From: Candidatus Fluviicola riflensis
Lineage (GTDB): Bacteria > Bacteroidota > Bacteroidia > Flavobacteriales_D > Crocinitomicaceae
Direction: 5' to 3'
NCBI GenBank assembly: GCA_002243285.1
Contig: CP022585.1
Location: 3,088,641 to 3,152,640, forward strand
Length of the DNA: 64,000 bases
A model generated the notes under the pieces. It was not told where the DNA came from. It did not search any database and was given only the letters and a program-made list of their open reading frames with translations. The translations under genes and the position numbers were made by a program. Positions 1 through 7,520 of the stretch are shown in pieces (within the stretch, counting starts at the first letter, position 1; every line of letters begins with the position of its first letter).

Positions 1-527
1 ATTCGTAGATCTTCCAGTAAAAATTCTCGCGTTTGTTTAATACTCCTTAGATTTATTTTTGAAGTAAGCACGATTTTATCACATATTGCTTTTTCAGGCG
101 AAGCAATCAAAATTGTTTGTTTGGGAGTAAGTTGAACGCTCCTAACACCAAATGAGTAATATGGCGTTAGGAGTTGCTGGTAATTAAACCTTCCAACTTG
201 AGTCTTATATTTTTTTGGAGATTTCACTGTTACTGAACTTACTTCGAATGTACGCTCGGGTATAAATCCCCAATATGACAAAGCGGATTCCAAAGAAACG
301 TAACTTGGCCCGCGAAGATGGTTTGCAATTAGAAATGGTTCTGGCAAAGGCAAATCTATTTTTGGTCCTAGTACATAAAGACCTCTTCTAACAGAAATGA
401 GATCACCTCTTTTGAGTAATTCACTGATCTTATCATTCGGACGTTTGTATTCTCGAAGTAATTCCAACATCAAATGCCTATGTAATGGCGCATCAATATG
501 ATTCTTAATCATCATTCTAAAATCCAT
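1..527 (-). CDS. AbiEi-family type IV antitoxin / transcriptional repressor (C-terminus cut by window edge)
   Basis: The reading frame starts at an ATG at 527 and is open to the window edge, giving 175 codons. The N-terminus has a winged-helix pattern (hydrophobic helix, then KRGDLISVRRGLYVLG at about residues 39-54). The motif P-S-Y-V-S-L-E-S-A-L-x-Y-W-G follows at about residues 74-87, and an S-P-E-K-A-I-C-D-K stretch comes later. This combination is typical of AbiEi antitoxins of type IV toxin-antitoxin / abortive-infection systems, which both repress their operon and counter the nucleotidyltransferase toxin AbiEii. The toxin gene would lie to the left, outside the window. Two dyads just upstream look like its operators. 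An ATG slightly further upstream (at 534) is followed by a stop within 8 codons and was not used. Confidence 0.8.
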   Translation of the reverse strand, partial: MDFRMMIKNHIDAPLHRHLMLELLREYKRPNDKISELLKRGDLISVRRGLYVLGPKIDLPLPEPFLIANHLRGPSYVSLESALSYWGFIPERTFEVSSVTVKSPKKYKTQVGRFNYQQLLTPYYSFGVRSVQLTPKQTILIASPEKAICDKIVLTSKINLRSIKQTREFLLEDLR

Positions 528-547
528 TCCGTCATATTTTAATGTAA

Positions 548-568
548 TAATCGGAATTATTCCGATTA
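548..568. promoter_or_regulatory. Operator dyad 1 upstream of AbiEi gene
   Basis: Perfect 9-bp inverted repeat TAATCGGAA / TTCCGATTA with a 3-nt centre, ending 20 bp before the antitoxin start. The same core recurs at 611-629. AbiEi proteins are known to repress their own promoter by binding inverted repeats; that this is such a site is inference. Confidence 0.6.
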
Positions 569-599
569 AATGCAATTATTTTAGCATTTTAACGTCTGT

Positions 600-640
600 T
601 TCCTATACATAATCGGAATATTTCCGATTATGTATAGGAA
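600..640. promoter_or_regulatory. Operator dyad 2 upstream of AbiEi gene
   Basis: Perfect 19-bp inverted repeat (arms 600-618 and 622-640, 3-nt centre) that contains the same TAATCGGAA-N3-TTCCGATTA core as the dyad at 548-568. The two centres are 62 bp apart, close to six helical turns. The rest of the gene-free stretch up to 887 (641-836) shows nothing I can name. Confidence 0.6.
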
Positions 641-836
641 AAATTACATTAAATAACGTGAGTTCGGGATAAGCGGGAAGAATCATCCAAAATGGGGATT
701 CTTATATCCCAAGTCGAAGAAAGAACTTTCTGCCTAGAGTGAATCGGCGGTGTGGGCTTTTTCAAGCCACCCACCCCTCCTTATTACTCAACTCATTCTC
801 CCTCAAAAACGTTCCCTGACTATTTTGAAATACCAC

Positions 837-867
837 AAAAAAAATGGCCATCTCTCCGACAGCCATT
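837..867 (-). terminator. Rho-independent terminator of the small heat-shock gene
   Basis: On the minus strand the arms AATGGC (862-867) and GCCATT (843-848) pair across a 13-nt loop and are followed by a run of eight T (837-844 on the plus strand). It lies 20 bp past the stop codon of the Hsp20 gene. Confidence 0.65.
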
Positions 868-887
868 CACAAAAATCCAGCGCCTGA

Positions 888-1337
888 TTACGCTATTTCT
901 ATCATTCTCGGTGCTTTCTGTTTCGCTTCCTCCTTTTTTGGAATAGACAGGCGTAACAGTCCGTTTTCGTAACGGGCGTTTATGTTCTCCTGATCGACTA
1001 CATCCCTTGGAAGCTCGAAACTTCGTTGGAAGGATTGATAGCTGAACTCACGGCGTGTATAATTGTCTTCGACTTCTTCGCTGCTTTGTTGCTTTGAGGA
1101 AGAAATCGTGAGCAGATTGCCGTCAAGCTTGATTTCGAAGTCTTTTTTGTCCATACCCGGTGCTGCAACCTCGACTTCAAAATTGTCGGCTGACTCTCGG
1201 ATATTTACCGACGGCATCGTAGTACTTGTAGAAGAATAATTGTTGTTACCCCAGTTAAAAAGTTCGCGGCCAAAAAAATCGTCGAACAGTGGGGAAAATA
1301 CAGGGAATCGATCCCCGTTCCTTTTTGCTGGATTCAT
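888..1337 (-). CDS. Hsp20/alpha-crystallin family small heat-shock protein
   Basis: The 149-residue protein has the usual length of bacterial IbpA/Hsp20 chaperones, which hold unfolding proteins in the cytoplasm for refolding by DnaK/ClpB. A short N-terminal arm carries the F-D-D-F-F motif at about residues 18-22. The alpha-crystallin domain follows at about 43-135, with a V-E-V-A-A-P-G-M-x-K-x-D-F strand-turn and a clear Y-x-N-G-L-L-R-L-x-I-P motif near the end. A short basic C-terminal tail ends in M-I-E-I-A, the I-x-I-type oligomerisation motif. It is a single-gene unit with its own terminator. Confidence 0.92.
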   Translation of the reverse strand: MNPAKRNGDRFPVFSPLFDDFFGRELFNWGNNNYSSTSTTMPSVNIRESADNFEVEVAAPGMDKKDFEIKLDGNLLTISSSKQQSSEEVEDNYTRREFSYQSFQRSFELPRDVVDQENINARYENGLLRLSIPKKEEAKQKAPRMIEIA

Positions 1338-1597
1338 AACCTGCTTTTTAAGTTAAACAAAATATTAAAGAACATTTACAGGCAAAGCCTTATTTAACTG
1401 ACCGCAAATAAAATGCCATTCCGAGCTGACTGATATTTTTTCAGGATAAGTGACAAAATTTCTGTTTTTTTCTGAAATTTTGCCATGTCACAGCATTTGT
1501 TGTATCATCTTTTTCAAGTAGTTAACCCAATTATTTTAACAAAAAATAAAACTTCCTCATTCTCAAATGTTGTAACTTATAGTCATAAACAAACGCT

Positions 1598-1942
1598 ATG
1601 GCAAAGTACGGAGAAAAGGCTGGCGAGAAAGTGGAAAAAGCCATGCATGAAATGAAAGAAGGAAAGTTAAAAACAGGTTCCGGCAAGAAAGTAACCGACA
1701 GAGATCAAGCAATCGCGATTGGACTTTCACAAGCGCGGAAAGAAGGTGGAAAAGTTCCGAAAAAAAAGAAAAAGCTTAAGGGTCTCCAGACCCGCTTTAC
1801 CTCAAATAGGTTCTTTCTTCGCATTCACACTTTGGGAAGGTTCTTTATTGAAGAACTCTGCGAATGCAAAGAAAACATCCATGTAACTGAGGAAAAAACA
1901 GAAACCCTAAGATATGCGAATGTCTTAGGGTTTTTGGTTTGA
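1598..1942 (+). CDS. DUF6496-type small basic protein; frame runs past the likely true end (possible -1 frameshift)
   Basis: Residues 1-57 (lysine-rich, with K-x-T-G-S-G-K-K-V-T-D-R-x-Q-A-I-A-I-G-L-S) match the small conserved DUF6496 family, whose function is unknown and whose members normally end soon after K-V-P-K-K-K. Here the frame goes on for about 50 unrelated residues and passes through an intrinsic terminator (1905-1935) before its TGA at 1940-1942. At 1762-1768 the sequence A AAA AAG lies in frame, the same slippery heptamer as in E. coli dnaX. A shift of -1 there reads Glu-Lys-Ala and then TAA at 1777-1779, giving a product of normal length. A GGGTCT/AGACCC hairpin lies at 1780-1793. 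A lost A in the run of eight is an equally good explanation. The start is the first ATG, which the family supports. Confidence 0.7.
   Translation: MAKYGEKAGEKVEKAMHEMKEGKLKTGSGKKVTDRDQAIAIGLSQARKEGGKVPKKKKKLKGLQTRFTSNRFFLRIHTLGRFFIEELCECKENIHVTEEKTETLRYANVLGFLV
1905..1935 (+). terminator. Rho-independent terminator inside the 3' end of the DUF6496 frame
   Basis: Arms CCCTAAGA (1905-1912) and TCTTAGGG (1923-1930) pair perfectly across 10 nt and are followed by TTTTTGG. It precedes the TGA of the open frame, so transcripts ending here would have no in-frame stop in frame 0. Confidence 0.75.
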
Positions 1943-1972
1943 TAAAGCTTGTTTGTAAAAGGCAGCTGCGCA

Positions 1973-1999
1973 TACTTTTTTTACGAAGATAAAAAAGTA
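1973..1999. repeat. AT-rich stem-loop of TACTTTTTT/AAAAAAGTA type
   Basis: Near-perfect stem TACTTTTTT / AAAAAAGTA around a short loop. A similar hairpin is at 33491-33516 (TTACTTTTTT / AAAAAAGTAA). It may be a dispersed palindrome or a weak bidirectional terminator. Confidence 0.35.
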
Positions 2000-2160
2000 A
2001 ATCGCGGATATCTTAGGGGTTTAGTACTATTTCAATCATAATAGAATATGGCCTTAACGTCCATCGCGTAAGAGAACAATGGAAATGAAACGGAGTCTAG
2101 CCTGATGTTATATATAAAGGAATTATTAAGTATATATTTCCAATTCATTAAATTCGCTTC

Positions 2161-2958
2161 ATGAAAACTCCAGAAATCCTTAGCCAGTCTACCAAAATCT
2201 TCGGACACAAATGGTCGATAACATTGCGCATTATTCCGATTCTCCTTGTCGTTACTTTGCTGAAATTTCTGGCGCACTGGTACAATTGGGAAGTAATGGA
2301 ATTGAACGCCTTGTTTACCAGCCTGGTAGCGGGAACCATTTTCCTGATCGGTTTCCTGATCACGGGCGTACTTTCCGATTACAAGGAAAGTGAGAAGATC
2401 CCCAGCGAGTTGGCAGCCAGTATCAAAACCCTGATGGACGATACCTATACCGTTTACAAAACCAAGAATTCGAAAAAAGCGCTGGAGTTCCTTGAATACC
2501 AAAAAGACGTTCTCGACACCCTGATGGGTTGGTTTTACAAGCGCGAGCGCACGCAGACGTTGTTGCAGAAAATCAGTGGGATGAACGATTATTTCGCCGA
2601 ATTTGATTTGGAAGGTGTGCAGGCCAACTACATCATCAAGATGAAAAACGAGCAAAACAGCTTGCGAAAAATGGTCATGCGCATTGATACCATTCGCGAT
2701 ACGGGATTTGTAGGTTCGGCTTACGCCATTGTTGAGATTATGGCACTCGTGATTGCGCTTGGATTGATCAGTATTAAGATTGAACCGTTTTACGCGTCAT
2801 TGTTCTTTACGTTGTTGGTGACATTTTTGGTGGTATACATGCTGTTGCTGATCAAAGACATCGACGATCCGTTTGACTATGCCGGAAACGGTGAAGGCGG
2901 AACAGAAATTTCACTGAAACCGCTGAATGATTTGTGTAGGTCGGTGAAGGAGGAATAA
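2161..2958 (+). CDS. Bestrophin-like (DUF4239-type) integral membrane protein
   Basis: 265 residues. Hydrophobic segments lie at about 22-38, 50-70, 186-205 and 208-230, with a charged helical domain of about 115 residues between the second and third. The second segment runs into G-V-L-S-D-Y-K-E-S-E-K-I-P-S-E-L-A, which resembles the corresponding junction in bestrophin-like channel proteins. The family assignment is by general pattern only, and no substrate can be named. The ATG at 2161 is the first in frame. It stands alone, followed by palindromic intergenic sequence. Confidence 0.55.
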   Translation: MKTPEILSQSTKIFGHKWSITLRIIPILLVVTLLKFLAHWYNWEVMELNALFTSLVAGTIFLIGFLITGVLSDYKESEKIPSELAASIKTLMDDTYTVYKTKNSKKALEFLEYQKDVLDTLMGWFYKRERTQTLLQKISGMNDYFAEFDLEGVQANYIIKMKNEQNSLRKMVMRIDTIRDTGFVGSAYAIVEIMALVIALGLISIKIEPFYASLFFTLLVTFLVVYMLLLIKDIDDPFDYAGNGEGGTEISLKPLNDLCRSVKEE

Positions 2959-2964
2959 ACACCT

Positions 2965-3064
2965 TGCCACCTCCCTTTTATCCCCATCAGGGAGGGAATT
3001 GGCACTTCTTAAACAGGAGGTTTATCTTCTCCTCCATTGAGGGAGGATTGAGGAGAGTGGCATC
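2965..3064. repeat. Imperfect palindromic intergenic element
   Basis: The stretch 2959-3123 has no gene. It carries nested inverted repeats: outer arms TTGCCACCTCCC-like and GGAGAGTGGCA-like, and two inner CCTCCC/GGGAGG pairs. This is the appearance of a REP-like or decayed miniature element. Confidence 0.4.
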
Positions 3065-3123
3065 AGTATAATTAGAGATATTGATTTCTCAACCTCAACA
3101 AACCTTTCCCCAATCCCTGCGTC

Positions 3124-3342
3124 TTGCGCTACGACACGATCAGAACTCCTGAAACTATTGAAATCCGGAGTTCAGGAATCCGTATCGAAAATCCCAGGCA
3201 CCGATTCAAAAGTCACAAAGCAAAAAATTGTCAGCTAAGCCAGGTTATCATTTACGACAGGCGAAACCGCTACCTGGAAATCAAAAACCTCGATGAAACA
3301 GGAAAAGTGAGTTCGGTTACCATGTATTCTTATTCTAAATAG
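3124..3342 (+). pseudogene. Possible gene remnant, 72 codons, unknown
   Basis: The frame is open from 3085 to a TAG at 3340-3342 but has no upstream ATG (first possible start TTG at 3124, only later ATG near the end). Codon choice resembles neighbouring genes and the end reads like a beta-rich C-terminus (V-I-I-Y-D-R-R-N-R-Y-L-E-I). It sits between two palindromic elements, and its stop codon lies in the first bases of the second. I read it as the tail of a broken gene; it could also be chance. Confidence 0.3.
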
Positions 3343-3432
3343 ACTGAAGACCGCTTCGCTGAAAGACAAAAGGCATCTTTTAGGAAATATTGTCTTTTGT
3401 CTTCAGCCTAAAAGCACAGCGGTCTTCAGTCT
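3341..3432. repeat. 92-bp REP-like palindrome
   Basis: Perfect 15-bp outer arms AGACTGAAGACCGCT (3341-3355) and AGCGGTCTTCAGTCT (3418-3432), with a second inner pair (GACAAAA / TTTTGTC). The RNA would be one long interrupted hairpin. The remainder of the gap to 3542 shows no further structure. Confidence 0.6.
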
Positions 3433-3542
3433 AAGATTTCCCAAAAATCTAGGAATTATGTAACATCTTCTCATTTTTATGTAACACGCAAAAGGTTGTC
3501 GATACGCATATTTGTCTTACACATCTCTAAAACCCTTAACAG

Positions 3543-4130
3543 TTGAAGCTTTACATTAAAAACATGGTGAGCCTACGCTGCAAAATGGCAGTTAAGGAAA
3601 CTCTGAGAAATATGGGCATACATTTTGTCTTTGTCGAACTAGGAGTGGTGGAAACCATGGAGGATCTGACAGAAGAAGAGCGCCAGCATCTCAAGACGGA
3701 GCTGCATCAATTAGGCCTGGAATTGATGGATGACAAAAAGTCGGAATTAGTCCAGAAAGTTAAAAACCTGATCCTCGACATGATTTACCACCCTGAAGAG
3801 GAACGAAAAATGAGTTTTACTGTGTATTTGAGTAAACATACAGGCTATGATTATCCGTACTTGGCGAACCTCTTTCTTGAGGTTCAGGGGACCTCTATAC
3901 AGCAATTCATCATTCAACATAAAGTTGAGCGAATTAAAGAACTGATTATGTATGGTGAGTTGAGTATCACTGAAATTACCTGGAAAATGAACTATAGCAG
4001 TGTAGCCCATTTGTCCAATCAGTTTAAGAAGGTAACCGGACTCACTCCGTCCCATTTCCGGGAATTAAAGGAAAAGCGATTGGAGACAATGGAAGAAAAT
4101 GAAATTTTATCCAACCAGGGAAAAATCTAA
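3543..4130 (+). CDS. AraC-family transcriptional regulator, short Bacteroidota type
   Basis: 195 residues. The N-terminal 60 or so (K-L-Y-I-K-N-M-V-S-L-R-C-K) match the small sensing domain of a Bacteroidota AraC subgroup, where the motif is usually K-N-M-V-C-x-R-C; here the first cysteine is serine. The C-terminal part, about 95-178, is a double helix-turn-helix AraC domain (S-I-T-E-I-T-W-K-M-N-Y-S-S-V-A-H-L-S-N-Q-F-K-K-V-T-G-L-T-P-pattern). The start is a TTG; the next ATG would remove the conserved K-L-Y-I-K-N. It is 3 bp from the hybrid kinase gene, so it probably belongs to the same operon. Confidence 0.85.
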   Translation: MKLYIKNMVSLRCKMAVKETLRNMGIHFVFVELGVVETMEDLTEEERQHLKTELHQLGLELMDDKKSELVQKVKNLILDMIYHPEEERKMSFTVYLSKHTGYDYPYLANLFLEVQGTSIQQFIIQHKVERIKELIMYGELSITEITWKMNYSSVAHLSNQFKKVTGLTPSHFRELKEKRLETMEENEILSNQGKI

Positions 4131-4133
4131 CAC

Positions 4134-6167
4134 ATGGAAATCGCTAAAAAAGAAGAGTCGCAATACGTACGCAGTTTGATAGAAGCAAGCTTGGATCCGC
4201 TGGTAACAATAAGTGCCGCAGGCAAGATTACTGACATCAACGATGCTTCGGTTCGTGTAACCGGAATTAGTCGTGAAGAACTGATCGGAACCGATTTTTC
4301 GGGTTATTTCACCGAGCCTCAAAAAGCGCGTGACGTTTACAAGGAGGTTTTTGCCAAACGATCCGTTGCTGATTCCCCCCTCACATTACGCCATAAAGAT
4401 GGAAAACTCACCGATGTGTTATTTAACGGATCCGTGTATACCGACGGCCGCGATAATGTAGTAGGTGTAGTGATTGTGGCGCGCGATGTAACCGACCAAA
4501 AACGCATAGCAACCGAGTTACTCGAAGCTAAAGAAGCTGCCGAACGCGCGACCATCATTGCCGAACGTGCGACTATCATTGCAGAAGAAGCCCAGGTTAA
4601 AGCTGAAAACGCAACCCTGATAGCTAAAAAAGCCACGCTGATCGCTGAAAACGCAGTGAAGACAAAACAACAGTTTTTATCGAATATGAGCCACGAAATC
4701 CGTACGCCGATGAACGCCATTATCGGCTTCACGAAAGTGGTCCTCAAAACAGAGATCAGCGTCAAACAGCGCGAATACATCAGTGCCATCAAAACCAGCG
4801 GCGATGCGTTGATCGTACTGATCAATGACATTCTTGATTTGGCCAAAGTCGACGCCGGAAAAATGACTTTTGAAAAAACACCTTTCAAAATCCAAACATC
4901 TATCTCGGCAATGCTACACTTATTTGAGACCAAGATCCAGGAAAAAAACCTTGTACTGACCAAGATCTATGACCCTACTATTCCTGAAATACTGGTAGGT
5001 GATCCGGTACGTTTGCATCAGATTATTTTAAACCTGGTAAGTAATGCCGTAAAGTTTACATCGGAAGGAGAAATTACACTGACTGTACTCTTGCTTTCGG
5101 AAGACGAGGAACGGACCGAAATAAAATTCACTATTAAAGATACCGGAATTGGTATTCTAAATAGCAAACTACCCCGGATTTTTGACGATTTTCAGCAGGC
5201 TACCAGCGGCACATCACGTCTATATGGTGGCACAGGCCTGGGACTCGCTATTGTAAAACAACTGGTCGAATCGCAAGGTGGAAGCATCAGTGTTTACAGC
5301 AAACCGGGGGAAGGCTCTACGTTTTCATTCACTCTCTTTTTTCTGAAAACAGACAAAGAAGCATTACTGGATGACGAATTGCTGGAGTTGGATCCTGAAA
5401 TCAAAAACATCAAAGTACTGGTGGTTGAGGACATTGCCTTAAACCAACTCCTGATGAAAACCTTACTCGATGATTTCGGATTTGAGCGTGATATTGCCGG
5501 AAATGGTAAAATTGCCCTTGAAAAACTGCGTGCCAAAACGTACGATATTATCCTAATGGACCTTCAAATGCCGGAAATGAATGGTTTTGAGGCTACTGCG
5601 TACATCCGGAACGAAATGAACTCTTTAATTCCGATCATTGCCCTTACTGCCGATGTTACTACGGTTGATCTGGAAAAATGCACTCAGGTAGGTATGAACG
5701 ACTATATAGCCAAGCCCATTGACGAACGTGTGCTGTATAGCAAAATCGTAAATTTGGTGAAAAAAACGAAAAAAAACTCAGTAGGTATCACTATCACTGA
5801 TGGCGAAATCAAAAAGAAAACCTACACAGATTTGGCTTATTTGATGAAACGCACCAAATCAGATCCGAAGCTAATGCTTGAAATGATCACGTTGTATATG
5901 GAGCAAATTCCTCCTTTGATCAAAGTAATGAAACAAAGTTTACTGGACAGCGACTGGGATTTACTCTATTCAGCCGCACACAAAATTATTCCGTCATTCT
6001 CTATCATGGGGATCGATTCTCACTACGAAAATCTTGCAAAAAAAATTCAGGAATACGCAAAATCACGCCAGCAGACCGACGGTATTTACAACTTGGTTCT
6101 GCAATTAGAAAAAATGTGTGATGATGTATGTCTTGAACTCACAGATACTATAAAACAACTTAAATAA
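4134..6167 (+). CDS. PAS-domain hybrid sensor histidine kinase with REC and Hpt domains
   Basis: 677 residues with no transmembrane segment, so a cytoplasmic sensor. In order: PAS domain (about 8-125); a signalling helix of repeated alanine-rich heptads (about 130-178, repeats of A-E-R-A-T-I-I type); HisKA with phospho-acceptor His187 in S-H-E-I-R-T-P; HATPase with Asn300/Asn304, D-T-G-I-G (336-340) and G-G-T-G-L-G-L-A (365-372); REC domain with Glu432/Asp433, phospho-acceptor Asp476 and Lys527; and an Hpt domain with His616 in S-A-A-H-K. All residues for a full His-Asp-His relay are present. The two REC proteins that follow are likely partners. The operon runs from 3543 to 7392. Confidence 0.95.
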   Translation: MEIAKKEESQYVRSLIEASLDPLVTISAAGKITDINDASVRVTGISREELIGTDFSGYFTEPQKARDVYKEVFAKRSVADSPLTLRHKDGKLTDVLFNGSVYTDGRDNVVGVVIVARDVTDQKRIATELLEAKEAAERATIIAERATIIAEEAQVKAENATLIAKKATLIAENAVKTKQQFLSNMSHEIRTPMNAIIGFTKVVLKTEISVKQREYISAIKTSGDALIVLINDILDLAKVDAGKMTFEKTPFKIQTSISAMLHLFETKIQEKNLVLTKIYDPTIPEILVGDPVRLHQIILNLVSNAVKFTSEGEITLTVLLLSEDEERTEIKFTIKDTGIGILNSKLPRIFDDFQQATSGTSRLYGGTGLGLAIVKQLVESQGGSISVYSKPGEGSTFSFTLFFLKTDKEALLDDELLELDPEIKNIKVLVVEDIALNQLLMKTLLDDFGFERDIAGNGKIALEKLRAKTYDIILMDLQMPEMNGFEATAYIRNEMNSLIPIIALTADVTTVDLEKCTQVGMNDYIAKPIDERVLYSKIVNLVKKTKKNSVGITITDGEIKKKTYTDLAYLMKRTKSDPKLMLEMITLYMEQIPPLIKVMKQSLLDSDWDLLYSAAHKIIPSFSIMGIDSHYENLAKKIQEYAKSRQQTDGIYNLVLQLEKMCDDVCLELTDTIKQLK

Positions 6168-6176
6168 CAGGAACCC

Positions 6177-6629
6177 ATGAACAAGAATCAATCAATTAAA
6201 CCGAAAACGCCTATCAAATTATTTTTAGTAGACGATGATCCGATCTTTTTGAAAGCACTGGAGATCGAATTTCTACAGCATGCAGATTTCACTGTTGAAA
6301 CATACCCTACAGGTGAATCATGCATGGCAAATATTTCCCACACTCCGGATGTGGTTATCCTGGATTTTCACCTGGATGGAATTGAAAAAAATGCCATGAA
6401 TGGCTTAGAGACACTTGACGAAATCAAAAAACACAATCCGAATATACCGGTAGTGATGCTTTCATCGCAGGATAAAATAGATGTTGCCATTGAATGCATG
6501 CATCATAAGGCGTTTGATTACGTAGTAAAAAGTGAAACGGCATTTTTGCGGCTTCAAAAAATCATCACCTCTATTTTCCGTTACAAGAAAATGGAAAAAG
6601 AATTGAACTGGTACATGGACAGGGTGTAG
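6177..6629 (+). CDS. Single-domain response regulator (REC)
   Basis: 150 residues, REC fold only. The acidic pocket is Asp19-Asp21, the likely phospho-acceptor is Asp63 in V-V-I-L-D-F-H-L-D, and the conserved lysine is Lys118 in D-Y-V-V-K-S. There is no output domain; the last 30 residues are helical and charged. It follows the hybrid kinase by 9 bp and is the obvious target of its Hpt domain. It may act by binding a partner protein, or as a phosphate shuttle to the next gene. Confidence 0.9.
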   Translation: MNKNQSIKPKTPIKLFLVDDDPIFLKALEIEFLQHADFTVETYPTGESCMANISHTPDVVILDFHLDGIEKNAMNGLETLDEIKKHNPNIPVVMLSSQDKIDVAIECMHHKAFDYVVKSETAFLRLQKIITSIFRYKKMEKELNWYMDRV

Positions 6630-6674
6630 TGACCGCTACCCCGGTTCGGATAACATACATAAATACGCACGATC

Positions 6675-7172
6675 ATGGACACTCAACAGATCAAGTTGTT
6701 TATCATTGACGACAATCCGCAGCTGGTAGTGGACTTACGCAAATACCTCGAAAGTAATTTTGGAGAATCGCTAACCATTTTCACATACAATTCGAGTGAA
6801 AGCGCCCTTAAAAGTATAGATCATGAAACCGATATTGTGATTTTGGATTGTGACCTTCCGGGCGAAGATGGAAACGAGATCCTGAAATCCATCAAACAAC
6901 AAAGTCCAAGAACCGAGGTGATTATGCTCACTTCCAACGAAGACGTAAAAACAGCCATCCATGCATTCAGGAATGGCGCAGCCGACTATGTAATAAAGGG
7001 TGAAAAAGCCGATAAGAAAATTGGCTCGCTGATCTATAATATAATGGCTTATCCCGTTCGCGTACTTACCAGGGAATTTGGCGCAAGTAAATTTTTCGCC
7101 ATTTTTCTGCTCACATTCATTTTTGTAGGTCTGTGTGTATTGCTGGTGTTAATGTGGGCGGCATTTGACTAA
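6675..7172 (+). CDS. Response regulator with C-terminal membrane anchor
   Basis: 165 residues. The REC domain spans 1-125, with Asp12/Asp13, phospho-acceptor Asp58 in V-I-L-D-C-D-L-P-G and Lys108. After a basic stretch, residues 138-161 form one strongly hydrophobic helix and the protein ends with A-A-F-D. A REC domain fixed to the inner membrane by a C-terminal helix and lacking any output domain is unusual. It is 45 bp from the previous REC gene in the same operon, and its partner may be a membrane protein. Confidence 0.88.
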   Translation: MDTQQIKLFIIDDNPQLVVDLRKYLESNFGESLTIFTYNSSESALKSIDHETDIVILDCDLPGEDGNEILKSIKQQSPRTEVIMLTSNEDVKTAIHAFRNGAADYVIKGEKADKKIGSLIYNIMAYPVRVLTREFGASKFFAIFLLTFIFVGLCVLLVLMWAAFD

Positions 7173-7239
7173 AACCGAAGACAATATTTTCCTGAACCGA
7201 TCCTCCTTATTTATTAACGAACATCAAAAATTGGAAATC

Positions 7240-7392
7240 ATGAGAAATTTATTGTACATCCTTGCCCTTTTAATTGTGATTGGCTGGGCTATCGGTTATA
7301 TCGGTTACAGCGCAGGTGGACTCATCCACATCCTGTTGATCATTGCTGTTGTTTCCGTTTTATTAGGTGTCATACAAGGCAGGAATAGTTAG
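7240..7392 (+). CDS. lmo0937-family (DUF5670-type) small membrane protein
   Basis: The 50-residue protein is two hydrophobic helices with G-W-A-I-G-Y-I-G-Y and a second segment rich in Ile/Leu/Val, matching the very small lmo0937-type membrane proteins common in Bacteroidota and Firmicutes. Their function is unknown, but they often accompany stress genes. The ATG at 7240 is chosen because upstream codons of the frame overlap the preceding gene and are not hydrophobic. It is the last gene before a strong terminator. Confidence 0.75.
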   Translation: MRNLLYILALLIVIGWAIGYIGYSAGGLIHILLIIAVVSVLLGVIQGRNS

Positions 7393-7419
7393 ACGAACAA
7401 CACATATTAAACTGTCAAC

Positions 7420-7451
7420 AAGTGCTTTCAATAGATGAAAGCACTTTTTTT
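7420..7451 (+). terminator. Rho-independent terminator ending the AraC-kinase-REC operon
   Basis: Arms AAGTGCTTTC (7420-7429) and GAAAGCACTT (7437-7446), perfect, 7-nt loop, followed by seven T in total. Confidence 0.85.
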
Positions 7452-7520
7452 ATGCTAAAAATGGGATAGATGTAACAAGTTAACTATTTCGTACAACGAA
7501 TGCAGGTTGAAGGTGGGTGA

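Noticed and set aside
752..946. 64-codon plus-strand reading frame before the Hsp20 gene
   Set aside because: Proline-rich, no family likeness, runs over the Hsp20 terminator and into its coding end on the other strand.
2032..2655. Long minus-strand frame opposite the bestrophin-like gene
   Set aside because: Fully antisense to a convincing membrane-protein gene and has no domain or membrane pattern of its own.
4337..4963. 208-codon minus-strand frame opposite the hybrid kinase
   Set aside because: Shadow frame: the Ser/Ala-rich repeats mirror the heptad repeats of the kinase.
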